Assembly: GCF_019059575.1 (NCBI RefSeq)
Contig: NW_024881780.1
Span: forward strand, 186,001 to 250,000
DNA length: 64,000 bases
Direction of reading: 5' to 3'
From: Amphibalanus amphitrite
Taxonomy: Eukaryota > Arthropoda > Thecostraca > Balanomorpha > Balanidae
A program made the translations under genes and the position numbers. Every line of letters begins with the position of its first letter. Position 1 is the stretch's first letter. Under the pieces are notes generated by a model. The model was not told where the DNA came from and searched no databases. It saw only the letters and a program-made list of their open reading frames with translations. Of this stretch, positions 1 through 12,597 are shown piece by piece.

Positions 1-1074
1 TCGAAACCGTTCGAAACCACCCGTCGCCAGCCGCCCGGGCTGACTCAGATGCCGCCCGCCCGGCGTACCAACCGCCCAGCGCACACGCACTGTTCCGATT
101 TACGAGCTGCGGTCGACTGGGGAGGGAGGGGAGCAGATGTGAGCCGCCGCCGCACGACTCCTGCCTCGGCCAGCCGCGGACCGAGATATGCTGGCGCAGT
201 GGGAGGCGGAGGGCAGAGCAACGGAGCAGAGCGGGTAGAGTGGGGAGGACAGTGTGTATATGGAGCGACGGAGCATCCTCGCGTTCCGTCCCGTCCAGCG
301 GCACGCGAGGTTGGCTGCTTATGGGCGAAAACAGCGTGTTCGGAGGTACTGTTGCATGCTAGCAAGACGAATAAGATTTATGAATGAGGTAGACTGGAAA
401 CTCCTCCGAATTAGCCCAAATGTGTCAATGTATATTCCATATTCGAAAAACGCCGCAAGATTGGTGTAACTAATCCTGACCCAAATCAATTCACCGTCAC
501 TAATCCGCGCGCTTCACCGTCGGTTGGCAGGGCGGTGGCTGCGCTCGTACAAAACGCTCGTCCGGCTTTCCAGTCAGCACCGGGTCGGTCGGTGGGCGGG
601 GCGAAACTGGGTCAAGGGCGGTCAGAGAATGATGGCGGCAGCGGCAGGGGATGCTCCGCGTGAATGGAAAACTGCGTTATGGGCTATCTAGGCCGTTCGC
701 GTCCTGAACGAAAGGTCGCATATTGCTCACGCCAGAAGATTCCATTGTCGCGTCTCTTCATTGAATAGCATAAAACATTAAAATACCAATGGCATATCAG
801 AAGGTACGATTATATCCTATGGAGTCCTGGACTCTAACATTAATAAATAAAATAAACCATGCCGCTTTCATGAAATGCAACAGCGTCCAAGAGTCTCGAC
901 ATCACAAGACGCTGAGACAATTTCATTCAAGAGCGCCCTACATCCGGATTCCAAAATTCATAGCTGTCGCCAAGATCAGCCACTTCTCAGCCTCTGAGCC
1001 AATCAGACGAGATTTCGTGACGTCACAGGGCCAGTCACGTGGCTGTTACGATGATCAAGGAGTGGCTGACAGCG

Positions 1075-1078
<4 letters not shown>
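1..1078. other. No gene seen; probable CK1-gamma intron
   Basis: I see no gene here. The first 300 bases are GC-rich and open in several frames on both strands, which is expected from composition alone. The stretch probably lies in the intron that follows the CK1-gamma exon at 7292-7537, because that gene reads leftward and its second coding exon was not found in bases 1-7200. Confidence 0.5.
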
Positions 1079-1149
<71 letters not shown>

Positions 1150-1307
1150 AAAGGGAAAGGGAGAGGGAGAGGGAGAGGGAGACGGAAAGGGAGAGGGAGA
1201 GGGAGAGGGAGAGGGAGAGGGAGTGAGAGTGAGAGTGAGAGGGAGAGTGAGAGTGAGAGGGAGAGGGAGAGGTAGAGGGAGAGGGGGGGAGGGAGAGGAG
1301 AAAAAAA
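1079..1307. repeat. (AG)n / GGGAGA purine tract
   Basis: About 70 bases of pure AG dinucleotide pass into degenerate GGGAGA and GTGAGA repeats. The long Arg-Glu and Ser-Leu open frames across it are artefacts of the repeat. Confidence 0.95.
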
Positions 1308-1559
1308 CGAGGGATAACGAACGAATGGGCTAAACAGAGCCGCAACCTGTCTTCTCTATGGCGTACAGGCAACGAAGTAACACACGTCATGTGCCATCAG
1401 TCCATTGTCCATGGTCGCGCCTCTGCTCTGTCCCACATACGCCGTTCGACATCGACCTGCGGCAGGTGGCGTGTGAGCGTGTGCGCACGCATTACCGCCC
1501 ACTCAACGCACACGTATGTGCAGCTGGGCGCGTGGGCCGCGCCCATCAGCTGACCACTC

Positions 1560-1760
1560 GGCACAGAGCTGGGCGGGGCTGACCCAGCTCCACAGTGTTA
1601 TCAGCTCAGAGCCCGCAGCTCGCAGCTCTTGGCCCGCAGCTCGGGCAGCTCTCGGCTCTGCGCTGACCCAGCTCCACTCTCGGTTATCAGCTCTCAGCTC
1701 TCTCAGCCCTCGGCCCTCAGCTCGCTGCTCTCGGCTCTTAGCCATCGCCTATCGGTTCTA
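1560..1760. repeat. Low-complexity AGCTC/TCGGCTC region
   Basis: The words CAGCTC, CTCGG and GCTGACCCAGCTCCAC recur many times, the last at about 1578 and again at about 1661. It looks like a degenerate minisatellite. Confidence 0.6.
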
Positions 1761-2429
1761 ACTCGTCTCTCAGCCTCAGCTATCGCCGCTTTCCTCTCCG
1801 CTCGGCTTGGTCCCGTGCCGTCAGCGTGGTAGCTCGCTCGGCCGGCCTGATAGGACACGGACAGACCGACGATAGCGGGGTACGGACCGGGGTACCTACG
1901 GAGCACCGCGGGCTAATCCCCAGTGGATCAGCCGGGCGACCAGCCAAATGACCGCACTGGCAGCGGGCCTGGGGAGGGGTGGGAGGCGCTGTCGTCCGCC
2001 CGGACACTGCCCTGGCCAGCCATCGTACCCAGAGCGATGGTGGCGTAATCTGATGAGTGAAAAAAGACCGGCAAAAAACATGTCGGTTGTGAGTAGACGA
2101 GAGGATCTCTGAAGAGGCTGGCGCAAATCCAACTGGGTAATCAGGAAGTGTCGCCGGCTCTGTGCCAGCGTGTGCTGCTTAGGTGGAATAAGCCTGCGTA
2201 CGCACCACCTTCGAAGATAACAAATGAAACTTGGAATAAACACTATCCAGGGGACCAAGTGCTAATCCGAACCCCCACACTACTCGTAGCAACCACGGAG
2301 CGACAAGGCCACATGCTTTGATCGGGCATTCTATCGTCACGAGCAGCCTATCCACATCCTGCATCACAGTTCCCTGATACAAACAGCCGGCGAGGGCAGC
2401 TCTGATGAGAGTTTGTCCCAAAAGGGTGA
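1761..2429. other. No feature recognised
   Basis: No coding signal, RNA gene or clear repeat was seen. Confidence 0.5.
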
Positions 2430-2570
2430 CAGGTTGAGCGACTGGGTGGCCTGGCTCGCCGGGGCGTGCATGTCCGAGACGGGCTCAGCTGCAGTAGCGC
2501 ATCCGCCGGTGGTCGAACCAACCTCACGTCTCCCCTTTATCATATCACATGGTCTTGTAACTATGTAAAA
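2430..2570 (+). repeat. Diverged copy of a dispersed retroposon
   Basis: Short blocks match the elements at 13411-13725 and 17221-17550 in the same order: GGGTGGCCTGGC, GGGCTCAGC, then a TCTCCCCTTTATCATATCA-like block and TGGTCTTG. No target duplication was found, so this is probably an old or partial copy. Confidence 0.45.
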
Positions 2571-5195
2571 GAAATCACCCTTCCCCTCTCCCTGAAAGGC
2601 AAGTAACCACTAGCATGCACCTATCCTTTGACTCTACCACCTCCCCCCCCCCCCCACGCCCAAGGGAACGGACAACTCGTAGCTCGAGGGAACCGACAAC
2701 TCGTAACACAGCTCTGGCCACCACTGCGTGCAGCGATTCTACCACACGGCGCAGCTACGAAGGTCCGGTCCGGCCACGTAAAACCCGTCCGCCGGCACTG
2801 CGGTCGATGCGGTCGCCGGTCCAGGGGAACTTAGCACCACCGCTGGCCCATAATACCTCGCCGACAGCAGTCGGCGTAAGTTACACTCCGAATCGACAGC
2901 GAGGGCGACGAACGAGGCAGTATCGCACCGGCCCGGCCGGTGTCCACGGGGAGGGACTCTGGGGAGGGGGGATCCGTGACCTACCGTGAGTGCCCAGCTG
3001 ACGGTAAAACCGGTACTCAAGGTGCAGCTGCGGCGCCTTGGACTTCATCGGTTCCTGAGAGACAGAGGGAGGGGATGTCAGAGGGGACTTCTAGCAGCGC
3101 GGGGTGAACAAATCCAAACGACACTCATCAAACAGCACTGAAGCGTTGGCCTGCACTGTGAAAAATCTAACAGTAGAGCCTCCTATGTGAATAAGGGTGA
3201 CCGGTCATGAGTCAAAGGTTACATATCATGGGTCGTAGATCACCGGCCAAAATCACGGGTCGGGGAAACTTCACGAGTCACCGTCTATCTAATGCCATTG
3301 CATCACTGCCGAGAGTAATGCCAACTGGAATCAGCGGACAACAGCGCATTCCTGGCTGCTGGACGGGGCTTCGTGCTGCCAAAGCAAAGGCGGTACGAAT
3401 GACTACCACGGTAATTCTGAGCATATCAAAGACAAGCAATAGCCGATGTTGGCAGTGGAACACATCCAGCATCGATATGGAACGGGACACTGTCCGAGGC
3501 ACCAGCATGATTCGGACACGAGAGAGCCGAGTCAGAACAAAATATCGCCTTGCACGCCGTGCGGAAAAGTGCTACTCAGTAATGTAAGTACGGTTGGTAT
3601 CCTTCTGCGTTTCACAAGAACAATCACAAGTTACGATCACCAAAAAACATAGTCACAGATAACCGTATCAACAGTAGCGCAAAAACAAAAAACAAAAAAC
3701 GGATGCCGTAATCGTGACAGAATTGTGACAAAATGAGCCGTGACATAACCTGACGGAGCGGAACTTGAACCTGACATAATGACAGACAAATGACAGTCAA
3801 ACGACAGAAGACAATCAACGCTGACAGGTTGGTGACACATGATACATTGACAATGTCAGTGGGGAACGTCCTCTGACTGTGGATCACTGTCACCATGTGA
3901 AAACGGCACCACACCTGACCATGTTTCCTGGAAATACAACCAGTGTTTGTGTCGCGTGACACTGCACCTGAATTCCGGGTAATGTTATATCACTAAAGGT
4001 GTATATCAGAACGGTCAAATGTCATGATAGTTGATAAGGAGCGCTTGAGTGAAACACAATCATACCACACCATAACATCTGCAGTCCAGCCAATTACAAA
4101 ACACCCGCACCATATTCTTCAATCATTTTTATATCCAAAAGTCCGCAATTTCCCCTCTCCTATCAACAAACTTTCGAACCTATCCAGTGTTCGTCCCTTT
4201 AAAAGTCCTCTGGCGATACCTATCACATGGCGCAGGCCCACCTGTCCCCGTGATACCCACCGTGCGCCGCCACAGTGCGGCTTATCTTGGACAAACTCAG
4301 CATCTAATCGGGCTGTCCGGGGTCGGCGCGGCGCCGCCATCCCTCCCCCACCCGCGCGTCGACATGGCCGGCACACACGGGTCTCGATTAGGCCGTGATC
4401 AGCGGCGAGCGGCCAGCCGGCCAGCCGACCGGCGAGCTGGCCTTGAGCCTTGACCACCGGCGCTGCCAGCGTGGAGCCGCGCGGGGATATGGAGCCGGCA
4501 GTGGCGGCAGTGTGATAACGAAACCAAACACCGATCGGCAGAGTCGTGAGTCGTGACATGACCGGACCAACGCTGGTCTCGGCATCAATCAGTGAGAGCA
4601 CCAGCCCCGACGACAGCCCCGCTGACACGGGGTAACCCACGCGGACAGGTGTTAGCGTCGGATGGTTGGGTTACGCCCGCCCCACTGCCGCCGGGCAGAG
4701 TCTGGGTGCCAGCGTGCAGACACTACAGAGACACAGTCAGTAGCGAGCGATGGAGATGTGGCTGGCGAGACACAGATGATGGAGACGGAGAGAGGGAAGA
4801 AGATGACGATTTTCTTTCACCTCAGTTCATTCCACTGTTGCCGAATCCAATCAGCGGAATCGAAGCATTATCGATCTACCGTGCTATCATGAGTGGAATG
4901 AAATACCTGAACGTCCATTTGCAGACAGTAGTGGCTATCCGCTGCCCTCCCGTCCATTACTGCACCACATTCACCCCCGCACTCACAGCACCAACAATTC
5001 AAGCTACATTTTTCCACCTCAGCCGTTACATCCATCTCGCATACCGCACCAACCACAGCGTATTTCACCGCCGCCATTCCCTTGCAGCCCACAGTGGGTA
5101 CAGTTGCACAGCGCACATCCCCGCCAAACAGCACGCAGGCAGTCACAATCACAGTAAACAGCCAAGCACGTCAGTCACACATACAGCCACCGTTG
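2571..5195. other. No gene seen
   Basis: The stretch has a poly-C run near 2644-2656 and a TGACA-rich stretch at about 3700-3850. It also has a GC-rich patch at 4250-4650 that is open in several frames. None of the open frames carries a recognisable domain. It probably belongs to the CK1-gamma first intron. Confidence 0.45.
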
Positions 5196-5272
5196 CGATC
5201 TCTATCACAGCCACAGTCAGCCAGCCAGTCAGTCAGTCAGTCAGTCACAGTCACAGGTACAGCCCTCAGCAG
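5196..5272. repeat. (CAGT)n / CAGTCACAG repeat
   Basis: Tandem CAGT and CACAGT words occur here. Related CAGTCACAG words reappear at 5640-5730 on the other side of the adjacent inverted-repeat element. Confidence 0.8.
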
Positions 5273-5274
5273 AC

Positions 5275-5619
5275 TGCGTGGTAGGTATTTTTTTCGACAA
5301 AACCGATAATTACTCAAAGGCTATGTCAACAGTCGGTCGAAACTCACTGCAAGTAGATGCGCCATGCTCCACTCCTTCGATTGAGTCTGTCACTAAACAA
5401 ACTATACGGCTTGTATGGCACCAAAATGCAAAAGTTTGTTTTGGGGGCAAATATAAACTTTTGGGTTTTGTTGCTAAACTGGATGGAAAATGCATACGAT
5501 GATAATGCCAATCTAAGGTGTGGTGCCTCGCGCCTCTTGCTGTTACGATTTTCAAGTGACCGATAGCATAGTATTCTCGTTATTCTCGGTTTTGTCGAAA
5601 AAAGAATACCTACCACGCA
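5275..5619. mobile_element. Small inverted-repeat element (MITE-like), unclassified
   Basis: The two ends are inverted copies over about 40 bases. The left end starts TGCGTGGTAGGTATT and continues through TTTCGACAAAACCG; the right end is its reverse complement and finishes CCTACCACGCA. The interior of about 265 bases has no coding capacity. Flanks show no convincing target duplication, so the superfamily is open. Confidence 0.65.
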
Positions 5620-7291
5620 GTTTGCAGAGGGCTGTACATTCCCACTCGGTCACAGTCAGTCACAGGCACTGCCACCGCCATTCGGTAATAGCTCAGCCAT
5701 TCAGTAATAGCTCCGCCATTCAGTCAGTCACAGCCCTGCGGGGCCAGGGAACCTGTGACGAAACACCACCACTGTCCCGCACCGCCGAATTTCCGGCAAA
5801 GTGGTCTCGAAAGTGAGCCAGCCGCCCGTGCCGGGGACCGTGCGCCACGCGACAGTAGCCTGGGGCGGCTCACAGCGACGGCACAGGCGAGAGGCACAGA
5901 GCGCGGCGGCGTCAACACAGAAAAACGGCAACTGGCAGCGGCAGACAATGCGAAATCCGAAACGGTACTGGAACGGGGGGGACCATACTGGATGCTGGCA
6001 TGTCGAGACAGCGTACGATGCGCGGAAGATGGTAGAACCCATTCAAATGATTAATATGCAGATAATCGCATGCAATATGCGTAAAACCACTCAGCAATAT
6101 CACTTCTGAGTGCTGGTGAAGGCCATACCTTCGGGACAAAGGGACCAGTGTCCATCGGGCAGACTAACCTAGCCTGCTGCGGCAGAGGCTGGGTTGACGA
6201 CAGCCATGGGCAAACCATCCCCGTGACGGAACGGGCTAGACGGGAAGAGAGCCGATACCAGCGAGTTCGAATTGTGATACTACAGAATCTCCCGAATGGC
6301 GTCATCCAAACCATGACGCCATCGGCAGCGATCCGGCGCGGATGGCGTGCCCGGCAGCGAACGGCGAGTCCCACCGATACCCCGACGGTCAGCGGCTTGC
6401 GTCATGTCGACCAAACCGTGACGATGGGCATCACAGATGTCAGCGGCTACCGAAGTGTCCATTGTTCAACAAGGCTACTGAGGGTCAGACCTTCAGTTCA
6501 GTCGGCCACAGCGTGCGTGACATGGAGCCAAGAACGGATGGCTCAAAGCATGAACGGCAAAGTAGTCTCGGGTCCTGATGCTCGGGTCGGTAGATACACG
6601 ACTCGAGCGAAAGAAGCGGAAAAGGAATAAATGCGAGCGATGTGACAGGACGGCAATCGGTTTTTGATCGCGTATCCGATAAGAAAGATAAAATGAAAAA
6701 CTGCATGCATGGTGTTGTCAATGGTCAGTTGTGCATCACGACATAGACAAGTAAGGGAGACACAGTTAAACGTCACACAAAGAACCGATACAACACAGAG
6801 CAGTAAAAAGGATCAATAATGATTAGGTCAAGGGAAAGAGCGTTGTTCCGCTAGATAAAACCGAACAAAAAAGGATTACAGTACACAAGAACCTAATGGA
6901 GGCAACAGTACAAAGAGATAGCTTACAGTCTAAAACGTTACGCTGTGCACACTGCACAGACCGGAGCCTGGGCCAGCTGCACAGAAAGAACGGCGGCAGA
7001 TGCTTGATCCCAACTACATCGAAACAAGGATGCATAAAGCTGAGTGAGGATGGTAGCCAAGAAGATTTAAGCTAAAAAAAACATTAAAGTAAAAACAGCT
7101 GGTAGTGTAGTTACGAGGCAAATGATGAGAAGTGAGTGAAGTGTATTCACTCAATGGTGGGGTCAAGAGTATCTACAACTTATATATCTGCAATGGCAAA
7201 CAGCCTATAGATCTACGAAGCCCACATTTGAAGCCAAACATGGACGATACATCCCGCACCACCCCTCCAACAACCCAATCGCCCCACTCAC
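5620..7291. other. CK1-gamma first coding intron, proximal part
   Basis: The intron begins at 7291 with the donor read on the minus strand as CTG|GTGAGT. No further kinase exon was found; the conserved block expected next in the family (LEYRFYKQL) was searched for by eye in bases 1-7200 without success. Confidence 0.6.
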
Positions 7292-7537
7292 CAGCTTGAT
7301 GGCGACATGTTCGCCATTGTACATGTTCTTGCCCAGGCGCAGCTCGCCAAAGTTGCCGCAGCCGATCTTTTTGCCGACCCTGAAGTTGGATCCGACCATG
7401 AGCACACCTCCAGAGCTGGAGCTGGACTGGCGCGAGCCGGTGCTCTGCACGGTGGCCCGGCTGGAGGAGGGCAGGCGGGCGGCGCGGCGGGCGCCCTCCT
7501 CCGCCGCCGGGGTCTTCTCCTTGCCCGTCTTCTGCAT
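7292..7537 (-). CDS. gish: Casein kinase 1 gamma, first coding exon (partial gene)
   Basis: This exon encodes the N-terminus of a CK1-gamma-type Ser/Thr kinase (gilgamesh in Drosophila, CSNK1G in mammals), a membrane-associated kinase acting in Wnt and trafficking pathways. Its 82 codons start at an ATG at 7537. Residues 1-43 are a basic, Ser-rich leader. From residue 44 the family block [19 protein letters not shown] is followed by the glycine-rich ATP loop (GCGNFGE, about residues 59-65). The lysine of HVAIKL near residue 81 matches the ATP-anchoring lysine. The exon ends in phase 0 at CTG|GTGAGT, the point where family members continue with an acidic EP-type segment. All later exons are outside the window or were not found. 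The family is clear; the exact start is less so, because the upstream frame is GC-rich. Confidence 0.9.
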
Positions 7538-9298
7538 GGCTCGCGGCGCGGCGCCCGGCCCTCCGCCGAAGTAGCGGGACGCCGCGATGCCGAAGTGAGA
7601 CGTGTTGGCGGCCGGGGCGGGGGCGGCGGCGGCGGCGTCACGCGCCCGGCTGGCGGCGGGAGCGGCGCGGCGACGACCTACTGACGCCCATCGGACGGCG
7701 CCGCCGGCTGGGCACCCGCGGCTGCAGTGGCAGCGGCTCGGTCACGGCTCGACGGAGACCAGGTGCCGGCGCAGCCCCGCTGGCCCACAGTCACCTGGTG
7801 GCAGCAGAAGGTTCAGATGAGTGCACTCTAAACGGGGATGACCTGTGGGGCAAATGGTTGAAGATTCTGTCTCTGAGGTCATGGACATATGATGATGGCG
7901 TGTGATTTTTGGGCGCCCGGACTTCAGAGGACATCGGCGCCCATAATCATGGACATAGGTACATAACTATCCTGCTCTGAGTTGGCACGGAAAAAAGTAT
8001 TGTTTCAGGACATTGATCGACGACCTAAACAATATTATAATGCAGAGGTCACTTGGTGCTTCAAAAAAGAGAAGATTGCTACATGCCAATAAATGTATAT
8101 GCATCCAAAACACTGCCATAATCACTCTCAGTACCAACTTCCACCCCCATTCTCTGGAAAGTGGAAGGAGATCAAATGATGAAAGAAATATTCAAGTCAT
8201 GTAAGTCAAATCATTAGGAAAAGTTGGCAATGGTTTGCACACTATTTTTCTTTTTAATATCATCTGTATTCATATTCAGACATCTATATAGAAAAGCTAG
8301 GCACTTTGTGTTAAAACATGCCAAGTTGAAATAAGTTATAAATCTGCAAAATGAACCAAAAAGGAAACTTGTCAAACTTGTTTCTGAGCCTGGCTGCAAA
8401 CTTGGCTATCTCAACTCAAAACTAATGTTAATTAAGGTGGGAGGGTCCCTTTAAGAACTATAGTTTCACAAAATAAAAAAATGAAAGAGAAGAGCACATC
8501 TTTCTAAGCTTGAAAAGTGACACCACACACCGATGCTTGCAATCCTTTTTACACAAACATTGATGAGTAAGTTACATCTGACCACCCCATTGAGTCAGGT
8601 AAGGTTAAGTTATGTTAGGTTAGGCCTGGCTATCATTATTTTAGGTTGTGGTAGTTCTGCGTGTAGTGTACCTGCTTTTTACGATAAATGATAGGGAAAA
8701 GATATGCAATTTTCTGGGTTATCATATGGTTAGTAACAAAATGGTGTGGTTTTCATTTAATTTTTAGCCTAGGGCGAAAAGGGTGACTCTTACCAAGATA
8801 ATCATTTGTGAGGTTGGTGAAGCCTAAAACCAGCTTAAAACAGATGTAACCAATTATTTTCTGTTAGCCAAACTGGCCTCTGAAGCAACTACCCGCAAAA
8901 AAAAGATGGAACCGATCCTTCCAACACAAGGATCCGCTAGCAAATACTTCTTATTGAAAAATGAGATTATCATGTCAACTTCAAGCATTTACACGAGGTT
9001 AACAATCAAAACATATCAATTCATGTGACAGCAATAAATCATCTCGAACTTCAGCTGGCAGGGCTCGAGCAGTGCCAACTGACGAAGAGGCAACGCACTT
9101 TCTACTTCTACTTACTCTTTATCGTAGATAAAGATTAGCAAGCCATGTCTTCAAGGCACAGTGAAACAATCACTTATTGACCAATTATTTTTCAACTTGC
9201 GTCCACTGATCACTGGCACAATAATGGTACAATCAATTATTTACAAAACTGTACACGGAACCCCACCCGAACCTCACAGATCTCACAAATTCACGCAC
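7538..9298. other. Probable CK1-gamma 5' region and intergenic DNA
   Basis: Bases 7538-7760 are strongly GC-rich and could be 5' UTR or promoter. After about 7900 the DNA becomes AT-rich with no open frame of interest. A short TTAGG-like stretch occurs near 8615-8640. Confidence 0.4.
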
Positions 9299-9307
9299 AG
9301 AAACATT
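9299..9307. repeat. Left target-site duplication (AGAAACATT)
   Basis: AGAAACATT lies directly outside the foldback element here and again at 12637-12645, giving a 9-bp duplication. Confidence 0.85.
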
Positions 9308-9346
9308 ACGTTTGTATAATTGCATGCAGATTGATATCAATCTCGT

Positions 9347-11380
9347 ACATGCAGATTCCGGACCCTTTCAAATCGCCTCAAAATCAGCATGTAGACCAAA
9401 CAGGACACGCTGATCACGAATCTGAAGTCCGTTCCGCGGCACATATGAAACTTTTCCCGTAATTGACGAATTACGGATCTGCATGCAGATTCCGGACCCT
9501 TTCAAATCGCCTCAAAATCGGCATGAAGACCAAACAGGACACGCTGATCACGAATCCGAAGTCCGTTCCGCGGCACATATGAAACTTTTCCCGTAATTGA
9601 CGAATTACGGATCTGCATGCAGATTCCGGACCCTTTCAAATCGCCTCAAAATCAGCATGTAGACCAAACAGGACACGCTGATCACGAATCTGAAGTCCGT
9701 TCCGCGGCACATATGAAACTTTTCCCGTAATTGACAAATTACGGATCTGCATGCAGATTCCGGACCCTTTCAAATCGCCTCAAAATCAGCATGTAGACCA
9801 AACAGGACACGCTGATCACGAATCTGAAGTCCGTTCCGCGGCACATATAAAACCTTTCCCGTAATTGACAAATTACGGATCTGCATGCAGATTCCGGACC
9901 CTTTCAAAACGCCTCAAAATCGGCATGTAGACCAAACAGGACACGCTGATCACGAATCTGAAGTCCGTTCCGCGGCACATATGAAACTTTTCCCGTAATT
10001 GACGAATTACGGATCTGCATGCAGATTCCGGACCCTTTCAAATCGCCTCAAAATCAGCATGTAGACCAAACAGGACACGCTGATCACGAATCTGAAGTCC
10101 GTTCCGCGGCACATATGAAACTTTTCCCGTAATTGACAAATTACTGATCTGCATGCAGATTCCGGACCCTTTCAAAACGCCTCAAAATAAGCATGTAGAC
10201 CAAACAGGACACGCTGATCACGAATCCGAAGTCCGTTCCGCGGCACATATGAAACTTTTCCCGTAATTGACGAATTACGGATCTGCATGCAGATTCCGGA
10301 CCCTTTCAAATCGCCTCAAAATCGGCATGTAGACCAAACAGGACACGCTGATCACGAATCCGAAGTCCGTTCCGCGGCACATAGGAAACTTTTCCCGTAA
10401 TTGACGAATTACGGATCTGCATGCAGATTCCGGACCCTTTCAAATCGCCTCAAAATCGGCATGTAGACCAAACAGGACACGCTGATCACGAATCCGAAGT
10501 CCGTTCCGCGGCACATATGAAACTTTTCCCGTAATTGACGAATTGCGGATCGGCATGCAGATTCCGGACCCTTTCAAATCGCCTCAAAATCAGCATGTAG
10601 ACCAAACAGGACACGCTGATCACGAATCTGAAGTCCGTTCCGCGGCACATATGAAACTTTTCCCGTAATTGACAAATTACGGATCTGCATGCAGATTCCG
10701 GACCCTTTCAAATCGCCTCAAAATCAGCATGTAGACCAAACAGGACACGCTGATCACGAATCTGAAGTCCGTTCCGCGGCACATATAAAACCTTTCCCGT
10801 AATTGACAAATTACGGATCTGCATGCAGATTCCGGACCCTTTCAAAACGCCTCAAAATCGGCATGTAGACCAAACAGGACACGCTGATCACGAATCTGAA
10901 GTCCGTTCCGTGGCACATATGAAACTTTTCCCGTAATTGACGAATTACGGATCTGCATGCAGATTCCGGACCCTTTCAAATCGCCTCAAAATCAGCATGT
11001 AGACCAAACAGGACACGCTGATCACGAATCTGAAGTCCGTTCCGCGGCACATATGAAACTTTTCCCGTAATTGACAAATTACTGATCTGCATGCAGATTC
11101 CGGACCCTTTCAAAACGCCTCAAAATCAGCATGTAGACCAAACAGGACACGCTGATCACGAATCCTAAGTCCGTTCCGCGGCACATATGAAACTTTTCCC
11201 GTAATTGACGAATTACGGATCTGCATGCAGATTCCGGACCCTTTCAAATCGCCTCAAAATCGGCATGTAGACCAAACAGGACACGCTGATCACGAATCCG
11301 AAGTCCGTTCCGCGGCACATATGAAACTTTTCCCGTAATTGACGAATTACGGATCTGCATGCAGATTCCGGACCCTTTCA
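9347..11380 (+). repeat. Left arm: about 15 tandem 134-bp units
   Basis: The word GACCCTTTCAAA recurs every 134 bases from 9361 to 11371 with no length change. Each unit holds two hairpins: ATCTGCATGCAGAT and CCGTAATTgacgAATTACGG. Units differ at a few diagnostic sites, and the variant order shows that units 2-8 were duplicated as a block to give units 9-15. Confidence 0.95.
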
Positions 11381-12597
11381 AATCTGCATGCAGATCCGTA
11401 ATTCGTCAATTACGGGAAAAGTTTCATATGTGCCGCGGAACGGACTTCAGATTCGTGATCAGCGTGTCCTGTTTGGTCTACATGCTGATTGTGAGGCGAT
11501 TTGAAAGGGTCCGGAATCTGCATGCCGATCCGTAATTCGTCAATTACGGAAAAAGTTTCATATGTGCCGCGGAACGGACTTCGGATTCGTGATCAGCGTG
11601 TCCTGTTTGGTCTACATGCCGATTTTGAGGCGATTTGAAAGGGTCCGGAATCTGCATGCAGATCCGTAATTCGTCAATTACGGGAAAAGTTTCATATGTG
11701 CCTCGGAACGGACTTCGGATTCGTGATCAGCGTGTCCTGTTTGGTCTACATGCCGATTTTGAGGCGATTTGAAAGGGTCCGGAATCTGCATGCAGATCCG
11801 TAATTCGTCAATTACGGGAAAAGTTTCATATGTGCCGCGGAACGGACTTCGGATTCGTGATCAGCGTGTCCTGTTTGGTCTACATGCTGATTTTGAGGCG
11901 ATTTGAAAGGGTCCGGAATCTGCATGCCGATCCGTAATTCGTCAATTACGGGAAAAGTTTCATATGTGCCGCGGAACGGACTTCAGATTCGTGATCAGCG
12001 TGTCCTTTTTGGTCTGCATGCCGATTTTGAGGCGTTTTGAAAGGGTCCGGAATCTGCATGCAGATCCGTAATTCGTCAATTACGGGAAAAGTTTCATATG
12101 TGCCGCGGAACGGACTTCAGATTCGTGATCAGCGTGTCCTGTTTGGTCTACATGCCGATTTTGAGGCGTTTTGAAAGGGTCCGGAATCTGCATGCAGATC
12201 CGTAATTTGTCAATTACGGGAAAAGTTTCAGATGTGCCGCGGAACGGACTTCAGATTCGTGATCAGCGTGTCCTGTTTGGTCTACATGCCGATTTTGAGG
12301 CGATTTGAAAGGGTCCGGAATCTGCATGCAGATCCGTAATTCGTCAATTACGGGAAAAGTTTCATATGTGCCGCGGAACGGACTTCGGATTCGTGATCAG
12401 CCTGTCCTGGTTGGTCTACATGCCGATTTTGAGGCGATTTGAAAGGGTCCGGAATCTGCATGCCGATCCGTAATTCGTCAATTACGGGAAAAGTTTCATA
12501 TGTGCCTCGGAACGGACTTCGGATTCGTGATCAGCGTGTCCTGTTTGGTCTACATGCCAATTTTGAGGCGATTTGAAAGGGTCCGGAATCTGCATGT
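11381..12597 (-). repeat. Right arm: about 9 tandem 134-bp units, inverted
   Basis: These are reverse-complement copies of the same unit, again at exactly 134-base spacing (GGTCC words at 11508, 11642, 11776 and so on to 12580). This arm is six units shorter than the left arm. Confidence 0.95.

Noticed and set aside
789..1275. Arg-Glu repeat proteins
   Set aside because: Produced by translating the (AG)n tract.
8605..8640. TTAGG-like words suggesting arthropod telomere repeat
   Set aside because: Only two or three irregular copies, as often found by chance.
9347..12597. CRISPR-like regular array
   Set aside because: The whole 134-bp unit is repeated with no unique spacers, the array is inverted on itself, and the genome is eukaryotic.
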